From assembly GCA_027307115.1 (NCBI GenBank), contig DAHUXN010000054.1:1-55521 (forward strand): a stretch of 55,521 nucleotides of DNA, written 5' to 3'. Shown piece after piece: positions 36,366 through 44,757 of this stretch. Numbering within the stretch: position 1 is the first letter of the stretch; every line of letters begins with the position of its first letter. The notes beneath the pieces were generated by a model that worked only from the letters and a program-made list of their open reading frames with translations, had not been told where the DNA came from and did not search any database. Made by a program: the position numbers and the translations under genes. This DNA is from Acidobacteriota bacterium. GTDB lineage: Bacteria > Acidobacteriota > Terriglobia > Acidiferrales > UBA7541.

Positions 36366-36664
36366 GCTTTTTGCTTCGCAAGCCAACCCTCGGCCAAATC
36401 TCCCCATGCGGGGTTCGTGCGTTCAATCAGTGCAATCCTCTTTTCGCGATCCCATCCCTTGATCTGCTTCTCACGTGCGATGGCCTCTCGGACGTCAATA
36501 AACGATTCGAAATGAACAAGCCGATGAATCCGATATCGCAACGTGAACCCGGGAACGAGTCCCCTTTTGTGCTCCACTATCCGCCGGAATAAATTGTTCG
36601 TAACGCCGGTATACAGATTTCGCGACCGGCTCGACAAAATGTACACGTAATGCGTTCTGCCCAA
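36329..36664 (-). CDS. GIY-YIG nuclease superfamily protein, repeat-associated
   Basis: A 111-residue single-domain GIY-YIG nuclease of the YhbQ/UPF0213 type. Seen: the YVYI element with Tyr6/Tyr8, LYTGVT with Tyr18, the conserved Arg27/Arg28 (FRRIVEHK), and the metal-binding Glu65 in AREKQIKGW. The only plausible starts are TTG 36664 or GTG 36646, because a stop lies just upstream. The last ten residues (ADRSPHGGSG) and the TGA are encoded by a palindromic repeat core, and a second complete repeat unit starts 20 bases before the gene. It sits between carA and carB. The catalytic residues look intact, so an active DNA endonuclease is likely; what it cuts is unknown. Confidence 0.88.
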   Translation of the reverse strand: MGRTHYVYILSSRSRNLYTGVTNNLFRRIVEHKRGLVPGFTLRYRIHRLVHFESFIDVREAIAREKQIKGWDREKRIALIERTNPAWGDLAEGWLAKQKANADRSPHGGSG

Positions 36665-36683
36665 CTTTGCACCAAATCAAAAT

Positions 36684-36855
36684 GCAGATTCCTCGTCGCG
36701 TGGCTCCTCGGAATGACACGTCAAGAGGAGTTGCGCCGAGATGGAGTTGGCTGCATCCGCACTTTCTCGCTCTTGAGCCATGACCGCGAGTGGCTCGCGG
36801 CTGAACAATTCCTTGGTGTCATCCCGAGCCGCCATGCGGCGAGGGACCTGCATTT
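36684..36855. repeat. 172-base repeat unit 2 with inverted ends
   Basis: The left arm 36684-36720 is identical to 36194-36230 over 37 bases, and the right arm 36817-36855 matches 36327-36365 with its first 27 bases identical. The interior is the same length as in unit 1 and about three quarters identical over its first 40 bases by eye, then more diverged. Units 1 and 2 are direct repeats that bracket the GIY-YIG gene. Confidence 0.8.
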
Positions 36856-36892
36856 GTCTTTCGATTTGCGACCCAACGCTCGCGACCACCAT

Positions 36893-36950
36893 GGCCTCAG
36901 CGGCTAAAGCCGCCCTCCTTTGCGCTTTTCGGCACGGCTGAAGCCGTGCC
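36893..36950. repeat. Two short perfect hairpins behind the small membrane protein gene
   Basis: GCGGCT/AGCCGC (36900-36913) and GGCACGGCT/AGCCGTGCC (36931-36950) are near-loopless palindromes of the GGCTGAAGCC type scattered through this genome segment (related copies near 30088 and 15338). They lie 14 bases after the membrane protein stop and could end transcription, but no T-tract follows. Confidence 0.55.
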
Positions 36951-36964
36951 CTGACAAGTGCTCC

Positions 36965-37234
36965 TCAACCTCGACGCCAAAGCAAAATCGTGAAGCCGAC
37001 AATCACAAGCGTTAGCGCCACGAGAACAACTGTGAGGCGGATCAGCCATCGCGTTAGTCTGCGGCTTGACTGATCAAAACTTTTTGTGGCCAATACCTGT
37101 TCATAGGCGACCCGCGCTGCCACTCGTGAGCGATCGGGCGGCACCGCGCCCGAAGGCACAAGCCTTAGGAACTGTTCCCAGTCCTGGTCTGTGAATGCGC
37201 CGTTCTTGGTGATCAGATCGTCTAGCGACGCCAT
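36965..37234 (-). CDS. Small tail-anchored-like membrane protein of unknown function
   Basis: An 89-residue protein, soluble for the first 60 residues ([20 protein letters not shown] onwards), followed by one hydrophobic helix (about 65-86) and the end LLWRRG. It overlaps the carA stop by 13 bases, so it is probably translated from the carA mRNA. The frame is open far upstream inside carA, but that part is only antisense-free read-through of carA and has no homology I recognise. No known family; a single C-terminal helix suggests membrane anchoring. Confidence 0.65.
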   Translation of the reverse strand: MASLDDLITKNGAFTDQDWEQFLRLVPSGAVPPDRSRVAARVAYEQVLATKSFDQSSRRLTRWLIRLTVVLVALTLVIVGFTILLWRRG

Positions 37235-38430
37235 CCCGTACCATCCATCATTTCCGTGAACTGGTCGAACAAGTAGCGGGCGTCGTGGGGGCCGGGCGAC
37301 GCTTCGGGGTGATATTGCACGCTGAAAAGCGGGAGCGAGCGGTGGCGCATGCCCTCGTTTGTGTGGTCGTTCAAATTCACGTGGGTGATTTCGACGTCGC
37401 TGGATGGCAATGAATCCGGATCCACGCAGAAGCCGTGATTCTGCGCCGTAATTTCGACTTTCTCGGTGAGCAAATTCTTGACCGGATGATTCGAGCCGTG
37501 ATGGCCGAATTTCAGCTTGAAAGTTTTGCCGCCAAGCGCGATGCCGCACAATTGGTGCCCGAGGCAAATCCCGAAAATCGGCACGCGGCCCAATAGCTTC
37601 TGAATATTTTGCACGGCAAACGTTATCGGCTCGGGATCGCCGGGGCCGTTCGACAGAAAAACGCCGTCCGGCTTTAGCGCCAGAACGTCCTCGGCTAAAG
37701 TCGAAGCTGGGACGACCGTGACGCTGCAGCCGTGATCGACCAACATGCGCAAAATATTTTGCTTGATGCCGAAATCGTAGGCGACGACTTTGTAGCGCCG
37801 CGCGCCAGCTTGCGGTTGCGTTTTTGCCAGCGCAGCCGCGCGCCAGAGCGGGCCTGCGTCGGCTGCACTCTGCGTCGCATAACTCGCCGCGAGAGGAATG
37901 GAGCCGCGCTCCCAGTGATACTGCTTCGCGCAAGTCACCTGGCTCGCGAGCTCCTGCCCCGCCATGGACGGCAACGCGCGCGCTTCGGCGATCAATTTTT
38001 CAGAAGAGGCGCCATCGGTTGAAATAACTCCGCGCAAGGCGCCTGCCTGCCGGATGTGCCGGACGAGGGCGCGCGTGTCGATGTCCCAAATCACGGGAAT
38101 TTTGTAGCGCTCGAGATACGCTTGCGCCGTTTCGCTGGCGCGCCAATTCGAGGAAACTTGCGAGAAATCGCGGACAATCAGCCCTTCGATATGCGGACGC
38201 GCCGATTCTTCGTCGTCCAGATTCGCACCAACATTTCCAATGTGGGGATAGGTGAGGCAGACAATCTGGCCGGCGTAACTGGGGTCGGTGAAAACTTCCT
38301 GGTAGCCGGTAAGGCTGGTATTAAAAACGACTTCGCCGCCGCGGCGGCAACTTGCGCCCGCCGCGCGGCCTTTAAATACTCTTCCGTCTTCGAGCGCGAG
38401 TATCGCGCTGTTTCCGTGCGACGCCTTCAG
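37222..38430 (-). CDS. carA: Carbamoyl-phosphate synthase small subunit
   Basis: A 402-residue glutamine amidotransferase subunit that hydrolyses glutamine and passes ammonia to CarB. The N-terminal CPSase domain shows [14 protein letters not shown] and [10 protein letters not shown]; the class I amidotransferase domain has the nucleophile Cys289 in FGICLGHQL, and [13 protein letters not shown] for the His-Glu pair. The frame contains no ATG, GTG or TTG before GTG 38094, which would delete the conserved N-domain. CTG 38430, 5 bases after GGAGG, fits the expected start. An in-frame TGA lies at 38451. It is followed by an overlapping small membrane protein gene. Confidence 0.92.
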   Translation of the reverse strand: MKASHGNSAILALEDGRVFKGRAAGASCRRGGEVVFNTSLTGYQEVFTDPSYAGQIVCLTYPHIGNVGANLDDEESARPHIEGLIVRDFSQVSSNWRASETAQAYLERYKIPVIWDIDTRALVRHIRQAGALRGVISTDGASSEKLIAEARALPSMAGQELASQVTCAKQYHWERGSIPLAASYATQSAADAGPLWRAAALAKTQPQAGARRYKVVAYDFGIKQNILRMLVDHGCSVTVVPASTLAEDVLALKPDGVFLSNGPGDPEPITFAVQNIQKLLGRVPIFGICLGHQLCGIALGGKTFKLKFGHHGSNHPVKNLLTEKVEITAQNHGFCVDPDSLPSSDVEITHVNLNDHTNEGMRHRSLPLFSVQYHPEASPGPHDARYLFDQFTEMMDGTGWRR

Positions 38431-38526
38431 TGTGTCCTCCGGCGAGATTCATCTTACACCAGCTTCCGATTCCTTTTTCGCGCTCCGATGTTTCATAAAA
38501 TACCGCGACGCCGGTGCGCGCATGAT

Positions 38527-39105
38527 TTACGGCGCGGAGATTTCGCCAAATTGGTGAAACGGCCAGTACGCGAACACGGCTTTGCCGTAAATATATTTTT
38601 GCGGCACGGGCCCAAAGATGCGCGAATCATTTGAGCTGTCGCGATGATCGCCCATCACGAAATATTCATCGGCCGGAATTTTAATGGGGCCGTAACTGGA
38701 ATCGTCGAAATATTTCGGCGGCACGTAGGACTCGCGTATACGTTTGCCATTGACGTACAGCTCGCCTTCGCGGATTTCCAACGTTTGCCCCGGCAAACCG
38801 ATCACGCGCTTGATGAATGACTGCGTGCGGTCCAGCGGATACCAGAAGACGACCACGTCTCCGCGATGGATAGGCTCAAAGCGGTAGACGAATTTATTGA
38901 TGAAAATTCGCTCTTGATCGCTCAGCAAGGGCGCCATGCTGGTGCCCTCGACCTTCACCGGCTGGTAAAGGAACACGATAATGACCAGCGCGAGGCCAAG
39001 CGCCACGGCAATATCGCGCGACCATGAGCGCAACTCGCGGCCAAGAGAGGACGGCGGTCGCTGGTTAATGGAGGAAGCAAAATTGGGGATGTTTTCGTCT
39101 CGCAT
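38527..39105 (-). CDS. lepB: Signal peptidase I
   Basis: A 192-residue S26A membrane protease that removes signal peptides from Sec-exported proteins. One N-terminal transmembrane helix (about 32-48), the nucleophile Ser56 in EGTSMAP, the general-base Lys99 in SFIKRVIGLPG, and the C-terminal GDHRDSSNDSR box are all present. It has a single anchor, as in many non-enteric bacteria. It lies 96 bases upstream of carA on the same strand. Confidence 0.94.
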   Translation of the reverse strand: MRDENIPNFASSINQRPPSSLGRELRSWSRDIAVALGLALVIIVFLYQPVKVEGTSMAPLLSDQERIFINKFVYRFEPIHRGDVVVFWYPLDRTQSFIKRVIGLPGQTLEIREGELYVNGKRIRESYVPPKYFDDSSYGPIKIPADEYFVMGDHRDSSNDSRIFGPVPQKYIYGKAVFAYWPFHQFGEISAP

Positions 39106-39473
39106 TCCGCGTTGCTCTCCTATATATCACGGCCATCGCATTCCCGCCAACGGAGATTTTCGTTGTGGTTTCGGGCGATTGTGCGACCGGCATTTTCCTG
39201 CGGCTTTCTGCCGCGTCAGACACCAATTATTAGGATGCAATTTTGCATTATTGGGGCGACGGGCCTAGCGGATTGTAGGGGCGACCCTTGGGTCGCCCGG
39301 GCGGGGCAAGCCCCGCCCCTATGACGACGGGAACATCCAAAGCCAAAGCGGGCGTGCAGCCCTGTCTGGCTTGGCGGATTGTAGGGGCGACCCTTGGGTC
39401 GCTTGGGCGGGGCAAGCCCCGCCCCTACGACGACGGAACATCTAGAGCCAAAGAGGCATGCAACCCGGAAGCG
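39106..39473. other. Spacer occupied by GC-rich repeats
   Basis: About 370 bases between lepB and the first ADOP gene. Most of it is the 106-base tandem repeat described separately; I see no gene. The region 39106-39260 shows nothing recognisable. Confidence 0.6.
39268..39473. repeat. 106-base tandem repeat with GC-rich hairpins
   Basis: Two direct copies begin GCGGATTGTAGGGGCGACCC at 39268 and 39374. Each holds the stems GCGACCC/GGGTCGC and GGGCGGGGC/GCCCCGCCC, followed by a CTA(T/C)GACGACGG linker and ACATC..GAGCCAAAG-like sequence. The second stem matches the element at 27165-27184. Confidence 0.75.
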
Positions 39474-41927
39474 TCACTCGTAGCGGAGGGCGACGATGGG
39501 ATCTGTGCGCATGGCGCGGCGCGCGGGAATGTAGCAGGCCGCGACGGCAACGAAGGTCAAAAGAATTGCGACGCCGGCGAATGTAAGCGGGTCGTGCGCG
39601 CTAATGCCGAAGAGCTGGTTGGACATCAGCCGGGTCAGCCCCAGCGCTACGGCGATGCCGACGGCCACGCCGATTAGCGCCATTCTGGCGCCCTGGCCCA
39701 AAATCAGGCGGAGCACATCGCGGCGCTGCGCGCCCAAGGCGATGCGAATGCCGATTTCGTGAGTGCGCTGGCCGACGAGGTAGGAAATCACGCCGTAAAT
39801 CCCCACGCAGGAAAGAATCAAGGCGAGCGCGGCGAAGACGCCGAGAAGAATCATAGCGAAGCGGCGCGCAGCGAGGGAACGCGCAATCGTTCCGTCCATG
39901 GTTTCCGCGCCATACATCACCTGCTGGCTGTTGATGCGCTCGACCGTATGGCGAATGGCGCCGACGAGCGTCTCCGGCGGGACGTGGGTGCGAACAATGA
40001 AGTCCGCGCCCTTGGCGAGGAGCGAGAAGAATCTGTCGGGCACCTGCGTGATGGGAAAGTACATTTCCGCTTCGATGGGCTGGTTTCCAGTGTCGTCCAG
40101 GCCCCAGTGTTTGACGTGGCCGGCGACGCCTACGACCTGCGCCTGCAGGTCGAGAATGGCGAAATTGATGCGTTGGCCGATGGGATCCTGGCCGGGGAAA
40201 AATTTCTGCGCGAAATCCTGGTCAATGACGATGACTGTAGGCGAGTGTATGGTGTCCTGCGCGTTGATGAAGCGGCCGCGAATCAGCGGCGTGCCCATGG
40301 CCTTCAGATAATCGGGCTCGACAAGATAAAAAAGAGCGGCATTCATTTCTTGAGTGCTCAAGGGCTTGGGATGGCCCGCGAGCCAGAAAGGCAATTCGGA
40401 ATCGCCCTGCATGGGGAGGGAGCCGCCACAGGCGGAAACAAATTGGGCGCCGGGGATAGAAGCGAGCGCCGAGTCGAGCTGAAGCAAAGAGTTGCGCAAC
40501 TGGTCAGGGGTAGACTGCATGGCCGCGGGCGGAAAAGCGACGCTGAAAGAGAGCAGATTTTGCGGATTGAATCCCGGATTGACGTTCCAAAGAGCGACCA
40601 GGCTGCGAATCATGAGGCCAGCGCCGATGAGCAAAATCAGAGCGAGCGCGGTTTCAACGATGACGAAAACTCCTTGCAAGCGATGGCGGGCGCCGCTCGA
40701 GCCGCGACCGCCTTCTTTTAGGGTTTCCGTCAAATTGCGCGGCGAGGTTTTGAGCGCGGGGGCGAGTCCAAATAAAATTCCGGCAAACACGGAAACACCA
40801 AGAGTGAAGAGCAAAACGCGCGGGTCGAGCCCGACGTTGCCGGCGCGAGGAAGCGCTTGGGGAAGGATGGCGATCGCGGCGCGTGTGCCCCAAGCGGCAA
40901 GAATCAAGCCGATGATGCCACCAGCGAAAGAAAGCAAAACGCTTTCCGTGAGGAGCTGGCGAATTACGCGAGCGTGGCTGGCCCCTAGCGCGGAGCGAAT
41001 GGCGAACTCACGCGTGCGTCCCGTGGAGCGCGCTAGAAGGAGATTGGCGATATTCACACAGGCGATGAGCAGGACGAATCCGACGGCACCGAGGAGGACA
41101 TAGAGGAGAGGAGCGACGTCGCCGATCATGTCCTGTTTGAGGGGAACAAGCGTGATGCCGGAATTTTTGTCGGCTTCGGGATAAGCGCGGGCGAGATTTT
41201 GTCCCACGCCGTTCATGTCGGCCTGGGCCTGCGTAAAAGTGACGCCGGGCTTGAGGCGACCAACAGCGTCCATGCCCATGCTGACGCGGCGGTCGAGGAA
41301 AGTTTTGTCAGTCCACTGGCCGATGGGGACGTAGATGTCCGGGAGGCTGAAATTGTTTCCACGGAAGTAAAAGTTCGCGGGAATGATACCGATTACGGTG
41401 TAAGGCGTGCCGTTCAGTGAGATGGATTGGCCGAGGATTTTGCGAGACGCGCCGAATCGGCGGTGCCAGAAGCCGTCGCTAAGGACTACGACGCGAGCGG
41501 CGCCTGGGTGGTCGTCTTGCACGGCGAAAATACGACCGACGCTAGGCTGGACGCCGAGGATCGCGAAAAAGTCGGCGGAAACCATTTCGGTGCGGAGGCG
41601 TTCGGGCTCGCCCGCTCCGGTCATGTTGAAAGAATCCTGACGATAACTGGCGAGCTGCGCGAAGGAATTGTTTTCGCGCTGCCAGTCGAGGAAATTAGGA
41701 TAGGAGATGGAGGATTCAGCGAAGTCGGATGTGCGCGAATAGAGCGCGACGAGGCGGTTTGGCTGCGGATAGGGCAGCGGGCTGAGCAGCACGCCGTTGA
41801 CGACGGAAAATAACGCGGTGTTTGCGCCGATGCCGAGCGCGAGAGTCAAAACAGCGATGGCGGCGAAACCCGGCGACTTGGCGAGCATGCGCACACCGTA
41901 ACGCAAATCCTGGAGCAGCGTTCCCAT
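39474..41927 (-). CDS. ADOP-type ABC transporter permease, copy 1
   Basis: An 817-residue inner-membrane protein of the acidobacterial duplicated orphan permease family. It has two MacB/FtsX-like halves: N-terminal helix with GFAAIAVLTLALGIGANTA (about 23-41), a MacB periplasmic core (to about 270), an FtsX transmembrane domain (about 280-400), then a second helix, core and FtsX domain (about 690-805), ending in IPARRAMRTDPIVALRYE. Such proteins resemble the permease of MacB-type exporters but carry no ATPase. GGAGG lies 6 bases before the ATG. Its substrate is unknown. Confidence 0.9.
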   Translation of the reverse strand: MGTLLQDLRYGVRMLAKSPGFAAIAVLTLALGIGANTALFSVVNGVLLSPLPYPQPNRLVALYSRTSDFAESSISYPNFLDWQRENNSFAQLASYRQDSFNMTGAGEPERLRTEMVSADFFAILGVQPSVGRIFAVQDDHPGAARVVVLSDGFWHRRFGASRKILGQSISLNGTPYTVIGIIPANFYFRGNNFSLPDIYVPIGQWTDKTFLDRRVSMGMDAVGRLKPGVTFTQAQADMNGVGQNLARAYPEADKNSGITLVPLKQDMIGDVAPLLYVLLGAVGFVLLIACVNIANLLLARSTGRTREFAIRSALGASHARVIRQLLTESVLLSFAGGIIGLILAAWGTRAAIAILPQALPRAGNVGLDPRVLLFTLGVSVFAGILFGLAPALKTSPRNLTETLKEGGRGSSGARHRLQGVFVIVETALALILLIGAGLMIRSLVALWNVNPGFNPQNLLSFSVAFPPAAMQSTPDQLRNSLLQLDSALASIPGAQFVSACGGSLPMQGDSELPFWLAGHPKPLSTQEMNAALFYLVEPDYLKAMGTPLIRGRFINAQDTIHSPTVIVIDQDFAQKFFPGQDPIGQRINFAILDLQAQVVGVAGHVKHWGLDDTGNQPIEAEMYFPITQVPDRFFSLLAKGADFIVRTHVPPETLVGAIRHTVERINSQQVMYGAETMDGTIARSLAARRFAMILLGVFAALALILSCVGIYGVISYLVGQRTHEIGIRIALGAQRRDVLRLILGQGARMALIGVAVGIAVALGLTRLMSNQLFGISAHDPLTFAGVAILLTFVAVAACYIPARRAMRTDPIVALRYE

Positions 41928-42067
41928 AATTCCTCCGAGTGAAAGCAGAGTTTGCGGCGCTTAACGACCGCCGGCTGAATCACCGTCGAGTTTCGCTTCA
42001 CTCTGTAGTACGAAGCCAGCCGCGAATATGTTCCCAGCACCATCGTGATGGCTTTTGTGGCTCATGG

Positions 42068-42116
42068 AAAAAACCTCAGGTCAGTCCCGATAAAAATCAT
42101 CGGGACCGGACCTGAG
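42068..42116 (-). terminator. Intrinsic terminator after ADOP copy 2
   Basis: Read on the minus strand, a long stem (CTCAGGTC..GGTCCCGAT paired with ATCGGGACTGACCTGAG, one bulge, 7-base loop) is directly followed by G and six T. It lies just beyond the stop of ADOP copy 2. The stem sequence belongs to a hairpin family also seen near 20830, 44600 and 44730. Confidence 0.8.
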
Positions 42117-42129
42117 CTACAAAACCATG

Positions 42130-44571
42130 TTACTCGTAGCGCAACGCGACCATGGGGTCCGTGCGCGAAGCGCGGCGCGCGGGGATGTAACTCGCGAGGA
42201 GCGCCGCTGCCAAAAATAAAATCGCACTGCCAATGACCGTCAACGGATCCGCCGGGCTGACTTTGTAGAGCAGGCTCGACATCAAGCGTGTGAGCGTGAA
42301 GGGCGCGACGAGTCCGATAGCAATTCCGATGCCGGCGAGCCTGAGTCCGCAGCCGATGACGAGCCTGAAAATATCTTTTTTGTCCGCGCCGAGCGCCATG
42401 CGAACGCCCATCTCGTGCATACGTTGCGCAACGGCATAGGAAATCACGCCGTAAATTCCGACAATGGCTAGCACCAGCGCCACGCTGGAGAAAATCCCGA
42501 AGAGCGCCACGGTAAACTTCGATTGCGCGCGCGACTGGGCGAGTATCTGCTCGAGCGTTTGCACCTCGGTGATGGGCTGAACACTATCGATGCGCGCCAG
42601 CCGCTGACGCACGGCTGGAACGAGCGCCATCGGATCGCCACCTGCACTGCGCAAACTCAATCGCAGATGCGACCAAGGAAGATTCGGGAATGGAAGAAGC
42701 ATCTCGGGAGCAGGCTCTTCGCTTATGCCGTTGTTCTTTTCGTCGCCTAACACGCCGACCACTTCGACCGGCGTCGCGATTGTGCCAAGCCAAATATGTT
42801 TTCCTATCGGATTTTCATTCGGCCAATAGCGCCGCACGAACGCCTGATTCACCATCGTCACGGTAGGCGTGGTTTGATCGTCCTCGGTGGTGAACTCGCG
42901 CCCGCGCTCCAGCGGCACGCGTAGCACCTTCGCATAGTCCGGACTAATCGTTTCGATATTGACGCCCGACCGTTGCGGCAACGGCACCACCGGCTGACCC
43001 TCGGCGAGGATCGGCGCAGACCGCGTGGGAGTCGGCGGCAGCGCCGACGAAATCGCCGCGGCGCGCACGCCCGGCAATGACTGCATTTGCCGCAGTACCT
43101 CGTTGTAAAACGAAACCATCTGCGCATTCGTTCCGTATTTCGACGGCGGGAGATTCATTCGCATCGTCAAAACGTTCCTGGGATCGAATCCCGGATTCAC
43201 GTTCATCAATTGCAGAAAACTTCGAATCAGCAACCCCGAGCCAATCAGCAAAATCATCGACAGCGCCACTTGCGCCACCACCAGCAGATCTTGGGAACTC
43301 GCGGCGCGGCGGCTGCCCGTGCTCCCGCGCCCTTCGTCGCGCAGCACGGAATTCAAATCCGTCTTCGAAAGCTGAAGCGCCGGAGCCAGCCCAAACAGCA
43401 CACCGCTCGCGAGCGAAATCGCTATCGTGAAGCACAGCACGCGCCAGTCCATCGCGACGCCGCCGCTCAATTGCGAAACGGTATCGTGATTCAGCGCCAG
43501 CAGCGCGCGCGTTCCGGCATACCCGGCAAAAATTCCGATCACGCCGCCAATCCCTGCCAGCAACAAGCTTTCCACCAGCAATTGCCGCACAATCACGCCT
43601 CGGTGCGCGCCCAACGCTGTGCGTACTGCAATTTCTTTCTTACGTTTCAGCGCGCGCGACAGCAGCAGGCTCGCCACGTTCGCGCATGCGATTAGCAGCA
43701 CCACTCCCACCGCGCCCATCAGAATCAGCACCGCCGCACGGATGTTCGCCACAATCATCGTTTGCAGCGGTGTGATGACTGACGGCCACTTCGGATTGGC
43801 GTCGGACCGAGTCGGATTATCGCGGCAATATTCCTTATGCAGCACATCCATTTCGGACTGTGCCTGTTCGATGCTCACGCCCGGCGCCAGCCGCGCGATT
43901 CCCTCCAGATATCCCATGCCTGCCTGGATGTGTGCGGGCGTGGCGATATTCAGTTCAAATTCGCGTGGAATCCAAATCTGCGTGTCGTTGCCGAGGGGCG
44001 TAAAAACAAAATTCGCAGGCAGCACGCCAACAATCGTGTAACTGAGCGAATTGAGCATCAGGCTCTGCCCGATCACGTTGCGCGCGCCGCCGAACTCGCT
44101 GATCCAGAATTGATGGCTGAGCATGAGTACGTGATTGCTTCCGCGCTGACCTTCGCTGGAGAAAAAATTCCGTCCGAGCAGCGGCCGCACGCCGAGCACA
44201 TCGAAAAAATTCCAGCTCACACGCCCAGCCGTAACCTGCCGCGGCTCTCCGCGCCCAGTCATGTCGAAATCGTCACCGGCATAAGCGGAAATCCCCGAGA
44301 ACAAGTGCTGATGGTCCCGCAATCGCGCAAAGTACGGATAGGAGAACACGCTCTCTTCGCTGCGGTTTGTGATGCTTGTTTCGTAAACCATCATCAGCTG
44401 CTGCGGATCGGAGTACGGGAGCGGCTTCAGCAAGAGCGCGTCTGCCACCGTAAAAATGGCGGTGTTCGCGCCGATGCCGAGAGCCAGCGTAAGCACTGCC
44501 ACGGCCGCAAAGCCCGGCGACTTCACGAGCAGGCGAAGGGCGTAACGCAAATCCTGCAACAGTGTGTTCAT
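42130..44571 (-). CDS. ADOP-type ABC transporter permease, copy 2
   Basis: An 813-residue paralogue of the three neighbouring permeases, with the same two-half layout: N-terminal LQDLRYALRLLVKSPGFAAV and GANTAIFTVADALLL, two MacB-like periplasmic cores, two FtsX domains, and the end IPARRASRTDPMVALRYE. GAGGT lies before the ATG. It is followed by a clear intrinsic terminator, so it is probably not co-transcribed with copy 1. No ATPase gene is nearby. Confidence 0.9.
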   Translation of the reverse strand: MNTLLQDLRYALRLLVKSPGFAAVAVLTLALGIGANTAIFTVADALLLKPLPYSDPQQLMMVYETSITNRSEESVFSYPYFARLRDHQHLFSGISAYAGDDFDMTGRGEPRQVTAGRVSWNFFDVLGVRPLLGRNFFSSEGQRGSNHVLMLSHQFWISEFGGARNVIGQSLMLNSLSYTIVGVLPANFVFTPLGNDTQIWIPREFELNIATPAHIQAGMGYLEGIARLAPGVSIEQAQSEMDVLHKEYCRDNPTRSDANPKWPSVITPLQTMIVANIRAAVLILMGAVGVVLLIACANVASLLLSRALKRKKEIAVRTALGAHRGVIVRQLLVESLLLAGIGGVIGIFAGYAGTRALLALNHDTVSQLSGGVAMDWRVLCFTIAISLASGVLFGLAPALQLSKTDLNSVLRDEGRGSTGSRRAASSQDLLVVAQVALSMILLIGSGLLIRSFLQLMNVNPGFDPRNVLTMRMNLPPSKYGTNAQMVSFYNEVLRQMQSLPGVRAAAISSALPPTPTRSAPILAEGQPVVPLPQRSGVNIETISPDYAKVLRVPLERGREFTTEDDQTTPTVTMVNQAFVRRYWPNENPIGKHIWLGTIATPVEVVGVLGDEKNNGISEEPAPEMLLPFPNLPWSHLRLSLRSAGGDPMALVPAVRQRLARIDSVQPITEVQTLEQILAQSRAQSKFTVALFGIFSSVALVLAIVGIYGVISYAVAQRMHEMGVRMALGADKKDIFRLVIGCGLRLAGIGIAIGLVAPFTLTRLMSSLLYKVSPADPLTVIGSAILFLAAALLASYIPARRASRTDPMVALRYE

Positions 44572-44594
44572 GCTTTACCTCGTTGCCTCTCCTG

Positions 44595-44745
44595 TTGTAG
44601 CTCACGTCCCGTCCCGATGGTGTATGTCGGGACTGACGGGAGGATTTGCTTTGACGGTGCTGCGTCCACAACGCGTTCAAAGCCTCCGGTCAGCCGAGCA
44701 ACAAAGGCTCGGCCCTTCCGCTGTCAGGGTGAACGGGACCTGAGC
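44595..44745. repeat. Hairpin repeats between ADOP copies 2 and 3
   Basis: GTCCCGA/TCGGGAC arms lie around 44612-44633, and GCCGAGC/GCTCGGC forms a 7-base-pair stem at 44693-44713. TGTAGCTCACGTCCCG (about 44596-44611) and GGGACCTGAGCTGCA (about 44734-44748) are the same family ends as at 42101-42120. No T-tract follows. Confidence 0.55.
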
Positions 44746-44757
44746 TGCAAAACAATC

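Noticed and set aside
36194-36855. CRISPR array
   Set aside because: The repeats are in inverted pairs with about 97-base similar interiors, not regularly spaced unique spacers, and no cas gene is present.
37235-37933. Long upstream continuation of the small membrane protein frame through carA
   Set aside because: It reads carA in another frame; the translation is Arg-rich and only the last 89 residues look like a real protein.
39759-40721. 320-residue plus-strand frame within ADOP copy 1
   Set aside because: Antisense shadow of a well-conserved permease; no domain pattern.
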